The notes: generated by a model not told the origin, from the letters alone. A stretch of DNA of 64,000 nt from Plantago major (GCA_026545765.1 CM048839.1:23560566-23624565); one strand, 5' to 3'; positions 12,179-24,175 are shown, counted from the first letter of the stretch. Numbers and translations are program-made.

Positions 12179-12514
12179 AATCAATACAAGGGTGACATCA
12201 GATATCTGAAGATCATTTATGAATACTTCAAGCTATCAGATATCAGAATCGAGCATGCCTGGAAGTAGGGAAAGTATATGTGGGTCAAGCACTTTGCCAA
12301 GAAAAATCCTACCAAAACCTACAAGGAAGTCTGTGGATTTGCCAGAGACACAGAGATGATTGTCAGAACTCTTCTCTATGACTACTCTGATGATATCAAA
12401 AGGTTTGGTGATAGGAAATTTGCAGATTGATCCATGGAACTGCTTTTGAAGACTTGAAGTGTTTATGACTTGAAGACTAGTTTATTAGGATGTCTACTTG
12501 CACTACAAAAAATC

Positions 12515-12800
12515 TGGCCTGTAGCGACGGATAGATCCGTCGCTACAGGCCAGCTATCCGTCGCCCCAGCTCTGGCGACGGATCGGGCGACGGATAGAAA
12601 ATCCGTCGCCCTGAAGCATGTGACGGATAACAATCCGTCGTCCAATTCGCGACAGTTGGACGGATTGACCAATTATTTTTTTAATTCGAAATTTAGCGAC
12701 GGATAGGATCTATCCGTCTAAATATAGCGACAGATAGATTATCCGTCGCTATATTAGCGACGGATAGAATCTATCCGTCTAAATATTTTAATTGGACTAG
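12515..12800. repeat. Left subterminal repeat array of CACTA-1
   Basis: Repeated and inverted copies of a GCGACGGATAG / CTATCCGTCGC motif, many arranged as short palindromes such as GCGACGGATAGATCCGTCGC. In En/Spm elements subterminal arrays of this type are the binding sites of TNPA. About a dozen motif copies are visible; further out they grade into GTGACGAATTT-like variants. Confidence 0.85.
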
Positions 12801-13039
12801 TGACGAATTTGAAATTCGTCACTAATTCCACACCGTGAATTCGTCACTACTTCCGTCACTATTTATTTCATATTAATCCCTATTTTTCGTAGTTCACCTA
12901 TTTAATCAATATAATGTTCGATAATAAATCAATAATACGGAAAATGTTTCAATGAATAAAAAGTAATATTCGATGGAGAAATTATCCAAACAAGTGTAAA
13001 TATGAAAAAATCCGAACATACAGATACATAACTAGCTAT

Positions 13040-15100
13040 CGACGGGGTGGGGTGGGTGATGGCGGGCTGGGACATGAAGCTCCATACAGAATCAAGGCGC
13101 TTTCTCCTCCTTCGTTCTCATGGCGCTCCATCTCGTCCTTTGTTGCTCCATCTCTTGAGTTAGCCGAGCAACATGTTCCCGGACTTCTTGCACCATTTCG
13201 AGACACAGTCACTGTGTAAACCGGACGTCTGGATCTGGGATGATGATGAGGAGCACGGACTAGCCAGATGCAAACCGAGGCTCCGAGTCCATATATTCGT
13301 CCTTTCTTGTCCGGTTTGTTGACCTCTAGGAAGATGTTGTCAACTTGTTGATTGACAACACATCACCCGTCTCGTCCTCCCCTTCGCCACCGAAAGCATC
13401 AACCTCACCTGAAATCGTAAATAGCAGATATAATGATCGATTCTTTTTAAAAAGTAACTTGTAATAGTGTACAAATATGAACTTTAAGCAACATAAACAT
13501 ACATCAATAGACGAGGCCCGGTCGGTCCATACCGCCCTTCTTGGCCTTCTTGAAGATGGCATACTTGGATGTCACCTCCCCGTGCCACACCAATCAAACA
13601 GATCTAGTCAACAATTTATCATCTACAAGTAATAGAGCGGCAGAGACTTCATACGTACCGTAATGCTAGATTGCAAAACACATATATACGCACCGATTGA
13701 TAATAATCGATGTGATGGATCGCCTCCCAAGGTGGTGAACGGCCCTTCTGCCGTGTCGGGATGCCGGTTCACTGTTGGTCCAAGCAACGTCCCGGACATC
13801 GATTCGCGCCGATGAAGCATCCCAAAGGCCCACTCCGTTGCATCAACACGTGGAGGATTGGGCCACCCGATCCCGAATGGCCTTCCACGTCAGACCATAT
13901 CCTCAGTTTGGATCCCATCTCGTAAACGCCCGGATCTGTGGGATCAACCTGCTGGGAATGAAGTACTCCTTCTACATTCCCATTTTCATATAACATCCAA
14001 AGTCAATACATGTCCTAACAACATAACAGATATGGTGACTAACATATCACCCAAATAAAGTGGCTAACATACCACTCACATATAGTGGCTAACATACCAC
14101 TCACATACAGTGGCTAACATACCACTCACATTGTCCTAAAATTTACTAACACAATGGTGACTAACATATCACCCAAATAAAGTGGCTAACATACCACTCA
14201 CATACAGTGGCTAACATACCACTCACATTGCCCTAAAATTTACTAACACAATGGTGACTAACATATCACCCAAATAAAGTGGCTAACATACCACTCACAT
14301 ACAGTGGCTAACATACCACTCACATTGTCCTAAAATTTACTAACACAATGGTGACTAACATATCACCCAAATAAAGTGGCTAACATACCACTCACATACA
14401 GTGGCTAACATACCACTCACATTGTCCTAAAATTTACTAACACAATGGTGACTAACATATCACCCAAATAAAGTGGCTAACATACCACTCACATACAGTG
14501 GCTAACATACCACTCATATTAAAACGATTATAATTACAAACAAATGAATGTCATATTTTAACTTACCCTCAACTCATCGAAGTACTCGGCCCTCATGCGC
14601 TCCGAGATGTGGCTCCAACACTCACCACCCTGCCCCGGTGGCTCTCTCCTGCTCCGGAAGATGTCACCTAGTTTGTTGTGCACCTCCCGAGGCCATAAGC
14701 TGTTGTCAATGTATAAGATACAAGAAACGAATATGCATTACTTTAGTACAACAATTTATACTTGTCAACTATCATTATCAGTTATGTTTTACATATTTAA
14801 GAAGAATGTATAATACTTACTTGGCAGGACCAATAGGGAAAATCACAGTCCACGTGACGTTGGGATTGTTTGGATCGAACACGAGGTAGGGACAATCGTG
14901 GTGTCGTCCTCCAAAGATGTGTCCGGCCGACTGGTAGAAACGGTGCTCTCTCTCGCCTGGGGTCTCAGGAATCCGAGACCTGCTGTCCTGATCTTCGGAG
15001 CCCTCCCTGTCTGACGGTGTCCCCGACCCACCACTATCATGCGGCCGGCTGCGTGGGGGGGGGACGATAGGTGGACGGCCTCTGTCGCGGCATCTGCAAA
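13040..15100 (-). pseudogene. CACTA-1 TNPA gene (Ptta/En/Spm family)
   Basis: Multi-exon gene on the minus strand, parallel to the clearer copy in CACTA-3. Recognisable blocks are the Pro/Ser-rich start near 15094, FDPNNPNVTWTVIFPIGPAK ending near 14822, an exon near 14705-14572 with LGDIFRSRREPPG and FDELR, and a distal part near 13960-13690 and 13550-13040. The middle intron holds a 97-bp minisatellite. TNPA binds the subterminal motifs and helps excision. The 3' exons have lost frame relative to CACTA-3, so I treat it as decayed. Confidence 0.75.
14030..14515. repeat. 97-bp minisatellite in the TNPA intron, five copies
   Basis: Five near-identical units of about 97 bp. Each contains AGTGGCTAACATACCACT once or twice and GGTGACTAACATATCACC once, both short palindromes around the same loop. 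CACTA-2 (30476-30650) and CACTA-3 (42658-42830) have one to two units at the same place in TNPA, so the expansion is specific to CACTA-1. Confidence 0.9.
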
Positions 15101-15177
15101 AAAATGTAATAAATACAATAAAAATGTGTTAGTACGAGTTATAATACATAACAGATTATAATAACACATATAATTAC

Positions 15178-18100
15178 TCATAATACACATAATATACCAT
15201 TATAGCCGTCCTCTAAGACTACATATTGGTCCTCGTGCAGATCAAACAACTCATCATCTGCTTCTATGGGATCTTCTGCTTGTTTATCGACATCCTCTTG
15301 TTGGTACGAGTTGGTAATTGAGTCATCTTTCTCAATGTACTCCACTTTCGAGCGAGCACGAATAGGTACCGCAGCTAACCATTCCCCCTTATCGCGTTTT
15401 CTGCTTGGATATTCAAGAAACACCACTTGTCGTGCTTGAGTCGCCAGAATAAATGGTTCATACTTGGTTCGGTACCTCTTCTTTTGGTTCACATCAACCA
15501 TTTCATACCGCTCGTTCTTCCTCGTACCTCCTGGATTAGGATCATACCACTCAACGTCAAATAAGAAGGTTCGTTTAAATGGCAATCCAGAATATTCAAT
15601 CCTCACAATTCGTTTTAGCTTGCCGTGGAAATCAAACAAAGTAGCGTCTCCATACTCTTCTGCACCATTAACACACACCCCGGAGTTGCTTGTCGCCATG
15701 GCCGTGTTACATTCAGTCGTGTGGAACCTAAGGCCATTGACTATATAACCTGGGAATGTGTAGACCTTTTTGAATGGACCCTCTGCGAGAGCCTTTAAGT
15801 ATATGCATGTGACGTTGTTAATAGGATTCCGGACATACTCTCGGAACCAATCTGGAAATTCTGTAGGAATTTTTGAGTCAAGTAGTTCCTCTAGTGTATC
15901 CTCTATCATCTGAGGATTTTCTTCCAAACAACGCTTTTTGAAAAAACTGCAAACATTGATTCGATGATAAGTCTATAATTGAAGTAGAGACTTGCGTAGC
16001 TATATTAAAATTTAAATAAATGGTTGCTGACCTCGCAAATAGTACCATATACTGGTCAACCTCAGCACAATTCGTGAGGACATAATATTGAGCTGCTTTC
16101 AACTCTTTATCCGTAAGATATTCTTTCTTAGTTGCACCAAGAGGTCTCCCTGATACCCTGAAGACAGATAGGGAAAACTCATCATCCGCTTGAACTACGA
16201 ATGTGTCTGCATTTCGAGCCGGCCTTGCTGTCTTCGTAGGGACGTGTTCATCAAAGTAATAAGAGCAGAAGGTTGCAGTTTCCTCTCGAATGTAGGCATT
16301 GGCAATCGAACCTTCAGGTTTACCTTTGTTGTTGACATACTTCTTCAATTTACCCAAGTACCTCTCGAATGGATACATCCATCGATACTGAACCGGTCCA
16401 ACAAGTCTCGCTTCATGAGGAAGGTGAACCGACAAGTGCTCCATAGAATCAAACCAGCTCGGTGGAAAGATACGCTCGAGCTTGCATAGAATCAATGGTA
16501 TGTTCCTTTCAAGATTTTCCAACACTTTATCATGAACCACCCTTGTGCCTAAATTTTTGAAAAATAAGCTCAACTCGGTGATAGCAGTCCATACGTGTTT
16601 CGGCAGAAGCTCTCGAAATGCTACCGGGATAAGCCTCTCCATGAACACATGACAGTCGTGGCTCTTCATCCCATAAACCTTTGTCTTCTTCAAATCCACA
16701 CACCTCTCTAAATTTGAGGCGTAATTATCTGGGAAACTCAACGCCTCACCCAATCAAACAAAATTGACCTAGAAGCGTTGTCAATTGTGTAGCACGCTTT
16801 CGGCCACTTACCATTCTCATCCTTCTTTGTCAACTCAGGCCTTTTACACCACGTCGACAACTCGGATCTAGACTTCGCATGGTCCTTTGTTTTTCCCTCA
16901 ATGTTGCAAAGTGTATTGAATAAGTTCTCGAACACGTTCTTCTCAATGTGCATGAAATCTAAGTTGTGACGGATAAGAAGATCGCGCCCAAAGAAGGCAA
17001 GTCCCGAAAATGCTTCTCTTCCTCCAACCACATTTTTTACCAATTTTGTCGTTATGCTTCATCCACCCAAGTTCACCTTCATAAGACCCAATCTATCAAT
17101 CTCCGCAAGAATTTGTGCACCAGTAAGTCTTGTCGGGGCTTTTTTGTTGACGACTTTATTTTTCAAGAATTGATCCTTGTTCTTCCTGAACGGATGGTCA
17201 CTTTCTAGCAACCTACGATGACAATCAAACCAACAAAATTTTCCACTACCCTTCAGTCTAAATGCATCTGTATCCTCCAAGCAATGTGGATGCATATTTC
17301 CTCATTGCTTTCCTTCCAGATAGCATGGAGTACGCAGAAGTCACTCACGGTCCAAAGAAGAGCGCTCTCAAGGTGAAGTTCTTTTTGTCGACATCATATG
17401 CGAGGATACCATCCGTCCACAACTCGATCAGCTCCTTGATTAGGGGTTGCAAGAAAACATCCAACGTCGATCCAGATCTTCGGCCTGAGCACCAATGCGA
17501 TCGAAACATGAATGGCTCCTTCATGCACTCACCGGGAAGATTATGCAGTGTGAGCATAATCGGCCAACAAGAGTATTTACGTTCACTGAAGCAGGTTAAA
17601 ACCATCCGCATAAAGTCCCAAACGTACATTTCTAGATTCGGCTGCAAACTCTTATATGTCTTGTCAAACGATTTCCATGCGGGTGAGTCTGCTGGATGGT
17701 CCATTCTACCACCTTCAGCATTATTCGAGATTACTCGCTCCTTGTGCCACCGCATTTTATCCATGAAGCACTTGAAGCATACAATCTTTTCAAATGAGGT
17801 GCTAGAGGAAGTACCACATTTTCTTATGTGAGAGATTTTTCTTTGTCGTTTCTTTGCAGCCCCTCCTTGTAACGCTTGTACCGTTCCTTACCAGTAACTT
17901 GCATTCTATTAGATCGCATCCTCCTCCCAATATATCATGCACATTTTTGGACAATACTATGGTTACCACAAAATTTCTAATCCCGCATCTTTTTCTTCGC
18001 TTGGTAAAGTTGGTGGGAACTAGGTTTTCTTCAGACAAAGGTCCAACATTACGTCAACCCATTCATTGAAGCTCGTTTGATTCGGCCATTAGCCTTACAA

Positions 18101-18700
18101 CTCATTAGCCGAGATAACAAAGACAACTCGGTGAGCTTACACCCCGGTAAACCGGCTTCCTTGATGATTCTAACAAGTCAAAGAACAACCGATCCTCGGA
18201 TTCGGTGGTTCCTCCACCTCCACCTCGGTTTGGTGTTGGTTGTGTCCTCGAACTCCGCCCGCAAAGATCGTACACCATTTGTTCGACTCGAGCTCGAATA
18301 GCATCGCCTTGATTGGGATTGTTCCCGCTTGTTCATTTCTTCTCTTCCTTCCACGTTGTCTCGATTGGTCATATGTATTGACGCCGCTTCCTCACCATGA
18401 TGATTCCATACCGATACGCAGAAGGAATCCATTTTCCTCAAGTCTTGGACTACCACTTTAGGAGTCACGTATTGCTTGTTTCAGACCGTTTCATTGCACA
18501 AGGACACTTTATCAACCCATCCTTTACACAAGACGGATTTGACATTGCAAATTCAATGAAACCTTCAACCCCTTCGTAAAACTCCATTGAACTACGCCAT
18601 TGAGAGTAATGACAATACATCCATCCACGATCGGTATTCATTGAATAATTAGATAATAACGACACGCTTGAATTCATTAGATCGAGGTCTTTCATTTACG
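15178..18700 (-). pseudogene. CACTA-1 TNPD transposase, interrupted
   Basis: Domains in order on the minus strand: Transpos_assoc near 18650-18450 (DRGWMY, FIEFAM, GLIKCPC), Tnp2 at about 17830-16740 (MRWHKERV, HPADSPAWK, MHPHCLEDTDAFRL, NLDFMHIEKNVFENL), DUF4218 at 16753-15878 (MKSHDCHVFMERLIPVAFRELLP begins here) and DUF4216 at 15927-15178 (DVEWYDPNPGGTR). This is the full TNPD set; TNPD is the catalytic subunit that cuts the CACTA ends. The Tnp2 part has frame breaks near 17345, 17300 and 17050, and the N-terminal exon is scrambled between 18465 and 17810. DUF4218 and DUF4216 blocks are open for 291 and 249 residues. Confidence 0.88.
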
Positions 18701-18910
18701 GTAATAAATCAATTTCACAATAATTCAATCAATTGCACGTAATATAAGTTATATTAGCTTCACCAATTGTTAAGGCATTACATAATATAAGTTACATCAC
18801 CAATTTTACCATAATGTTTGGTTTCATATATATATCAACTAATGATTACTAGTTATACAAGCTAGAGACAAAACGGATGAAACTCCTCATTCTCATGCAC
18901 CCCCTCCTCA

Positions 18911-19330
18911 TCACTTGTGACGCTCCCTACCACATAACTTGCATTCCAACAGATCTACATCCTCCTCCCAATACACCATGCACATGTTCCGACAAGCAGA
19001 AAGGCACTCAATAGGCGGCCCCAAACCCCGCCTCTCCCTCCACTGGAGGTATGCCATGGACGGTGCTTCCTCACCGTGATGAATCCATACATGATACTCA
19101 GGCATGAATCCATAACGTCGCAAGTGCTCGAATACTGCAGTAGGCGTCATAAATTGCTTGTTTCCGCAGGTTTCCAATGTGCAAGGACACTTTATCAACC
19201 CCCAATTGCACAAACCGGATGTCCCATGGCAAACGAGATGAAACCTTTAACCCCTTCTACGAAACTCCTAGAAACTCATCATTTACCGCATTTATCGTAC
19301 ATCCATGAACGGTCGGAATTCATTGTTTAC
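18911..19330 (-). pseudogene. Second, upstream copy of the TNPD N-terminal exon
   Basis: A second Transpos_assoc-like block precedes the one at 18695-18465. It contains SDRSWMYDK, LIKCPC, a helical FEHLRRYGFMPEYHVWIHHGEEAPSM-type segment and CMVYWEEDVDLLECKLCG. It has stops in its first third. It corresponds to the CACTA-2 exon at 26945-27649 but is shorter. It may be a duplication within CACTA-1 or a remnant of another element. Confidence 0.7.
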
Positions 19331-19379
19331 TTTATTTTTAACCTGAGACGTTCCAATTGATTAGATCGTATTTAATTTA

Positions 19380-20055
19380 TTAGATCGATTCCAATTCGGA
19401 TAAGAAGATTGTAGAGGTTAATTGTTAATTATTATATGTTCCTTATAAATTAATTATTAATTAAGTGTTCATGTGTTACAAAATTGGACATATATAATAA
19501 CCATTTCAACCTCTTAGTACATATATTATATACTTAACATACATATCAAATTAACTAATTACTCTATACATATCGAATTACTACATATATTCATATCAAA
19601 TTACATACTTAACATACAAATTTATCAAATCAAAACTACATACTTCTATACTTAACAAACATATCAAATTAACTAAACTAACTATATATACTTAACACAC
19701 AAATCAAACTAACTACATACATTCATACATACCAAACTTAACATACTACATACATTCATATCATTAATTAAACTAACTATCAAATTGAACAAATTACATA
19801 TAATTGATCAAATTAACTAAACTAACTACTACATACTTATCATATATAGATATAATTGCTCAAATTAATCAAAATAAACAAAATCCCCAAATTTTAAAAA
19901 ACTAGGGTTTTAGCCAAAATACCTTGATTAATCGGTAGAAATCTGAAATTGATCGAAGAAACAAACTCCTTGTCCCACTAGCTTCGATTAGGCACCAAGA
20001 TTGGCCGGAATAACGAACAATTCACCGGAAACCGAAGAGAGGAAAAGAAGAGAAT
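19380..20055. other. AT-rich 5' flank of CACTA-1 TNPD
   Basis: Strongly AT-rich DNA with loose repetition of motifs such as ACATATCAAATTAACTAA and no coding potential. It ends in a purine-rich stretch near 20030. It probably contains the TNPD promoter and first untranslated exon, but no clear TATA box can be chosen. Confidence 0.5.
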
Positions 20056-20124
20056 GAGGAAGAAGAAGGGAGAAGATGAAGACAATGAGGCTCTGCCTCT
20101 CTGTCCGGTGAAATTAGGAAATTT

Positions 20125-20455
20125 CGACGGACACGTGTCCGTCGCCCGTAATCGATCCGGTTTAAAATGGCGACGGATAGGTATCCGTCGCTATAAGGCG
20201 ACGGATAATCTATCCGTCGCAGCTTTTAAAAAAAATTTTCTTTTTTTTTAAAATCAAACTGGGCGACGGATAAATAGTTATCCGTCGCTTCAAATTAGCG
20301 ACGGATAAGTTATCCGTCGCTAATAAGCGACGGATAACTATTATCCGTCGTTAGAACCGGGCGACGATAGATTCCGCCAGCTTATTACCGATCTGTTAGC
20401 ATGGGCGACGGATAAAATCCGTCGCCCCATAACGTCGTTTTTTCCAAGTTTTCTT
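20125..20455. repeat. Right subterminal repeat array of CACTA-1
   Basis: Inverted and direct copies of GCGACGGAT, for example GCGACGGATAA and TTATCCGTCGC, about ten in all, ending just before the CTTGTAGTG terminus. Mirrors the left array. Confidence 0.85.
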
Positions 20456-20781
20456 GTAGTGTTGGAGCTTGGTTACTCCTGTTGTCCTAATTTACTATGT
20501 ATTTTTGTATCTTGCTGACTGAGCTGAATTGTATTATGTACTAAAGTTATCTGTAAACTTTCTTTGTAACATATCTGATGAACTTACTCTCAAATATCTT
20601 TTTCTATAAAAGATAACTTGTCAGCAAAGATCACACCTTGTGATTTGGTTGATGTGTACTTTCTGCACTTAATTATATGAATTGAAAAATCATAAGAAAT
20701 GATTAAGTGGTGGATTGTTTCCTCATCCAGATTTGTAATAGGTCAGATAGTCATCGTTGACTGATCAAAATGGAGAAAATT

Positions 20782-22375
20782 TGTTAGGAATATCTGTTTA
20801 GATTTTGATCAGCAACCTAATGACTTATCTTAGCTCAGAAAGGTGGTTAGTACTCTTGGTTCACTTGAACACTGTAAAAGAGGAAACTCACTAAGTATGA
20901 TAGTCTAGAAAAATCTTGTATAGGATGTTAGGTCTCGAAATGTAATTTTTATTTTCTGAAGAAGACCAAGAAGAAGACATCCAGCAGGAAAAGTTCAACA
21001 ATTTTTGAAGACTTGAAGACTGCACAAGATTGCTGAAGACAAAGGTTTTTCAGATACCTATGACCAGATATCTTGAAGACACAAGCGTTTTTAAATAAAC
21101 AGTGTTACAAGAGATATCTGAGAAATAAAAGGTTTCTGAAGAGGAAAAGTGCCCACAAATATCTACACTCAGATACCTTGAATAAAGGTTATGTTTCCGG
21201 GAAACAATATATTCTTAACAAGTGGTATTTGGAGTTGTGATAATCTCTGGAAAAAGACGTGCAAAGCCTCAGAAAGCATGCATAGTTCCGTTGGCACTAC
21301 AGGACAAAGTATAGTACAGTGCATTAGGTATGCGAACAAAAGCGTAGCTTCAAAAGAAGACAAACACCATAAAGATTATACTCAGATATCAATAGTTTGA
21401 AATTGAGTTAAGCCTAACGGATACTATTCAAACGACACTCAAATTCATCTATAAATATCAACACTTAGACTGTTGAAAACACACACTGAACACCTTAGAT
21501 CACTGAACTTATATTGAATACTCACACAAGTTCTCTCAAGCAAACTACTTACTTCAAGCTTTCTGTTGCGACCAAAGCTCTTGATTCTAAATAGCACAAA
21601 AGTTCTAAGTGTCCTGATCCTTAACAAGCATTGTTATTTGTGAAAGAGTTGAACTAAGATTTCATATATGAGTTTCATTCTCTTGAACACTTATCATAGA
21701 CTTGGGTCAGTAAAGAACAAGATACCATACATTGCAAAGTGTATTAAGTATACTTGATTCATAGAGCTATCTGAATAACTGAATAAGTTATTAAAGAAGC
21801 TCTCCTGACAAACTACCTTAACCAACGCCTTAATCGGCGTGGAGTACAGGAAGTACTTAGTTTGGAAAACTAAGGAATAACTCCAAGGTTACTGAGCATA
21901 GGAAGTACTTAGTTTGTGAAACTAAGGAATAGCTCAAAAAGGTTTCTGAGTACAGGAAGTACTTGGCTGTGAAAGCCGGGGAATAACTCAGGGGAACACT
22001 TGGTTGGGAACCTAGTGTGATTAGGAATCAAGAGAAGATATTTGTAAGGTTACATCAATTATCTGTCTTAGTGGATTCTAGGTCGGAAAAAGGCCGAAGT
22101 AGATTAGTTGAAGGATTACGCCACCTTCAGATACCACTATAAAAAGACTTGTGTTATTTACTTTCTGCAGTTTATTACTTGCTTTATGTATCTTGCAAAG
22201 TATTTACACTTATCTTGCTGAGCACGTGCACTTATCACAAGAAAGTCTTCCGCTCTCTGAAATTAAGTATCAGATATCTTCACAGATATCTGAGAAACCG
22301 TGTTTATCGAAAAAAGTTTTAAAAGACTATTCACCCCCCCTCTAGTCTTTTACTTTGCCGTTATCTGGACCAACA
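20782..22375 (+). repeat. 3' LTR of copia B
   Basis: Bounded by TGTTAGG and ACCAACA. TATA box TATAAATA at 21450-21457. It aligns with the A and C LTRs through the leader and the TCACCCCCCCTCTAGTCTTTTA-like end. It lacks the extra 12-bp edge repeats and has three rather than four hairpin units. Confidence 0.92.
21841..21991 (+). repeat. Three-unit hairpin array in LTR of copia B
   Basis: Three tandem units of about 50 bp. Outer arms are GGAGT/ACTCC in unit 1, TGAGC/GCTCA in unit 2 and TGAGT/ACTCA in unit 3. Inner arms are CTTAGTTT/AAACTAAG in units 1 and 2 and TTGGCT/AGCCGG in unit 3. Changes on one arm are matched on the other. Confidence 0.88.
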
Positions 22376-22966
22376 TTTGATGATAAAGAAACAAAAGAAA
22401 AATTATAAAAAAGATTGCTTGTATAAGAAGAAACATGTAATTACATTATTTTGATGAGAACAAGTATAATCATAAGAATTAATCGTATATAATATTGAAC
22501 GAGAGACATAATTGTACGTGGCCATAGTTGCAAATTCTTACGTGGCAGGATGTGGTTCTTGATTGTTGAATATTTAATAGCCATTTTGATGTAAATATGC
22601 CGACTTTGCATAATTTTATAAGAATAATAATAGCAAATCATAAAAATTGTTGTGGTTCCTTGAATTCTTGCAATATAGATGAGATGAGGGCATTAAATGA
22701 AAATATTTGCCACCTCCTTGATCTCATTGCAATATACATGATTTAAAAATTAAATTTACATCTAATGTATGTCAAACAAAATACATATATGATATCTTCA
22801 TTCTCTTTCTCTCTCACTCAGTTATGTCTCTCTTTCAACATTATGTACGATTAATTCTTCTGATTATACTTGTTCTCATCAAAATATTGTAATTACATGT
22901 TTCTTCTTATACAAGCAATCTATTTCATAAATTTTCTTTTGTTTTTTTTATCATCAATGTTGTATA
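22371..22966. mobile_element. MITE with inverted repeats of about 140 bp
   Basis: The first roughly 140 bp (from TTGATGATAAAGAAAC to GAGAGACATAA near 22512) recur as the reverse complement at 22818-22962, around an AT-rich centre with no coding potential. Repeat identity by eye is about 90 percent. The left arm abuts the end of the copia B LTR, whose last bases CAACA also match the right arm's complement, so the true left edge is uncertain. No TSD can be fixed. Superfamily not assigned. Confidence 0.75.
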
Positions 22967-23341
22967 TAATTTATTTATGGTGAACTGAAAAGATTTTGGT
23001 AGTAGGTGTAATTTATCATCAAGGTTTTGGTGTTGATTGGAAAAAAAACTCAACCTTTGTGTAGACTCGAAGTGTTGACTAACGTTTTAGTGTCGAGTGA
23101 GAAAAAAAAAAGGTTATGGTGTAATTTCAAAGTGGCCAAAAAGGTTCTAGTGTAAAATAAAATTTACCCATTTAATTATTAAATTTTCATTATATGATTT
23201 TATTAAATTATTTACTTTTTTTTTGAAGAATTAAAAGATATTATTACTCCAAGGAAGATTTAAATTATTAAATTATTAAATTATTTATTATTATAGTTTA
23301 AGAGTAATTCGCGGTTAAAGTCAAAATGGGAAGATTTCTTT
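22967..23341. other. AT-rich intergenic DNA, no gene seen
   Basis: AT-rich DNA with a loosely repeated AAGGTTTTGGTGT / AAAAGGTTCTAGTGT motif between 23020 and 23160. No coding potential or recognisable domain. Confidence 0.5.
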
Positions 23342-23356
23342 GGAACGGAGGGAGTA
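23342..23356. mobile_element. Stowaway-type MITE end
   Basis: GGAACGGAGGGAGTA followed by TA is the standard terminal repeat of Stowaway (Tc1/mariner) MITEs, read as their right end. The matching left end CTCCCTCCG is not found within the preceding few hundred bases, so only a fragment may remain. Confidence 0.5.
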
Positions 23357-23365
23357 TAATATAAT

Positions 23366-24175
23366 AGGGCAATTTTCCCCTGACCACCTTTTTAGATGAT
23401 GTATAAACGTTTAGGTCCTTGATGTTTCACATTTTACGGAGAAGGACAAATGTTAAACTTGAGCTAAATTTTATTTACGATAAAGGACAAAAGTCACAAG
23501 TGGGAGAGAGAGTGAAAATGCATTTCTTTTAGCTTTTCTTTTAAATTCTATATTTCATTTTATTACAAATGACCCCTAAAACTTTCCAATTATAATAAAT
23601 AAACCCCAAAGTTTTAATTTATCTTATTTTCTTCTATCTTCTTCTTCAACTCAAAAGAAAATTAAAAAAAATTATAAATTGAGAAAGGGAGCTTCCATGG
23701 AAGCTCCATTGATGAAGCTTCCATGGAAGTCCAAATCGGAGCTTGGAAGCTCCAAAATCAGAGCTTCCAAGCTCTAGATCCGGAGCTTACTGGATGCTTT
23801 AATGGAAGCTTCCATGGAAGCTTCTTTTTTCCTTTTAACATTTTTAATTTTTTTATGAGTTGAAGAAGAAGAAGGATGAAAATATGAAAAGTTTTATGAT
23901 TCGGGGTTTTTTTTGTTATAGTTTGAAAGTTCTATGAATTATATTGAAGTAGTACGTATATGTTAATATTGTAAATCACAAAATATTTGAGACAAATGTG
24001 TAATAAGATAAAACTTGTATTTTTTAAGAAATGATTAAATAGAGGGGCAAACAAGACTTTTTGCAAATAAAAATCAAACTTCAGGCTCAAATTGGACTTC
24101 ATCGTAAATTCTGAATCATTAAGGACCTAATCGTTTATAGGGCATCTAAAAAGGTGGCTGCGTGAAAATTGCCCT
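23366..24175. mobile_element. 810-bp MITE with 90-bp inverted repeats, 8-bp TSD
   Basis: Ends AGGGCAATTTTC and GAAAATTGCCCT. The inverted repeats extend about 90 bp, sharing CCACCTTTTTAGAT and TTTAGGTCCTTGATG-like tracts. Flanked by a perfect AATATAAT direct repeat (23358-23365 and 24176-24183). The flank is AT-rich, so TSD length could be 8 or 9. The long repeats suggest a Mutator-like element, while 8 bp would suit hAT. The centre holds overlapping palindromes built from GGAAGCTTCC and CTTCCATGGAAG. Confidence 0.75.

Larger units (their letters stand above)
12501..20461 (-). mobile_element. CACTA-1, complete En/Spm-type DNA transposon (7961 bp)
   Basis: Starts CACTACAAAAAA and ends TTCTTGTAGTG, inverted CACTA termini flanked by a perfect 3-bp duplication TTG (12498-12500 and 20462-20464). 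Subterminal zones carry inverted GCGACGGAT repeats. Genes lie on the minus strand: TNPD about 18700-15178 and TNPA about 15100-13040. Both ends and the TSD are intact but the TNPD frame is interrupted, so it is unlikely to be autonomous. CACTA-1 is very similar to CACTA-3 across the coding region and 3' flank. It sits inside the 3' part of copia B. Confidence 0.96.
12179..22375 (+). mobile_element. Copia B, 3' part of a related element, split by CACTA-1
   Basis: The stretches 12179-12500 and 20465-20781 become continuous once CACTA-1 and one TTG are removed, and lead into an LTR at 20782-22375 of the A/C family. The first stretch reads as the end of the extra downstream gene (for example EVCGFARDTEMIVRTLLYDYSDD) and the second as 3' untranslated DNA up to a short purine tract before the LTR. 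The 5' part is not in the window. This copy is more diverged from A and C than they are from each other, so it is probably older. Fossil. Confidence 0.85.

Noticed and set aside
12463-12706. Small open frames on both strands at the left end of CACTA-1
   Set aside because: They translate the GCGACGGAT subterminal repeats (RATD/VATD repeats).
14030-14515. CRISPR-like array
   Set aside because: Units are contiguous with no unique spacers, lie in a transposon intron and in a plant nuclear context.
18077-18579. Plus-strand open frames across the CACTA-1 TNPD N-terminus
   Set aside because: Opposite to the Transpos_assoc exon and without any domain.
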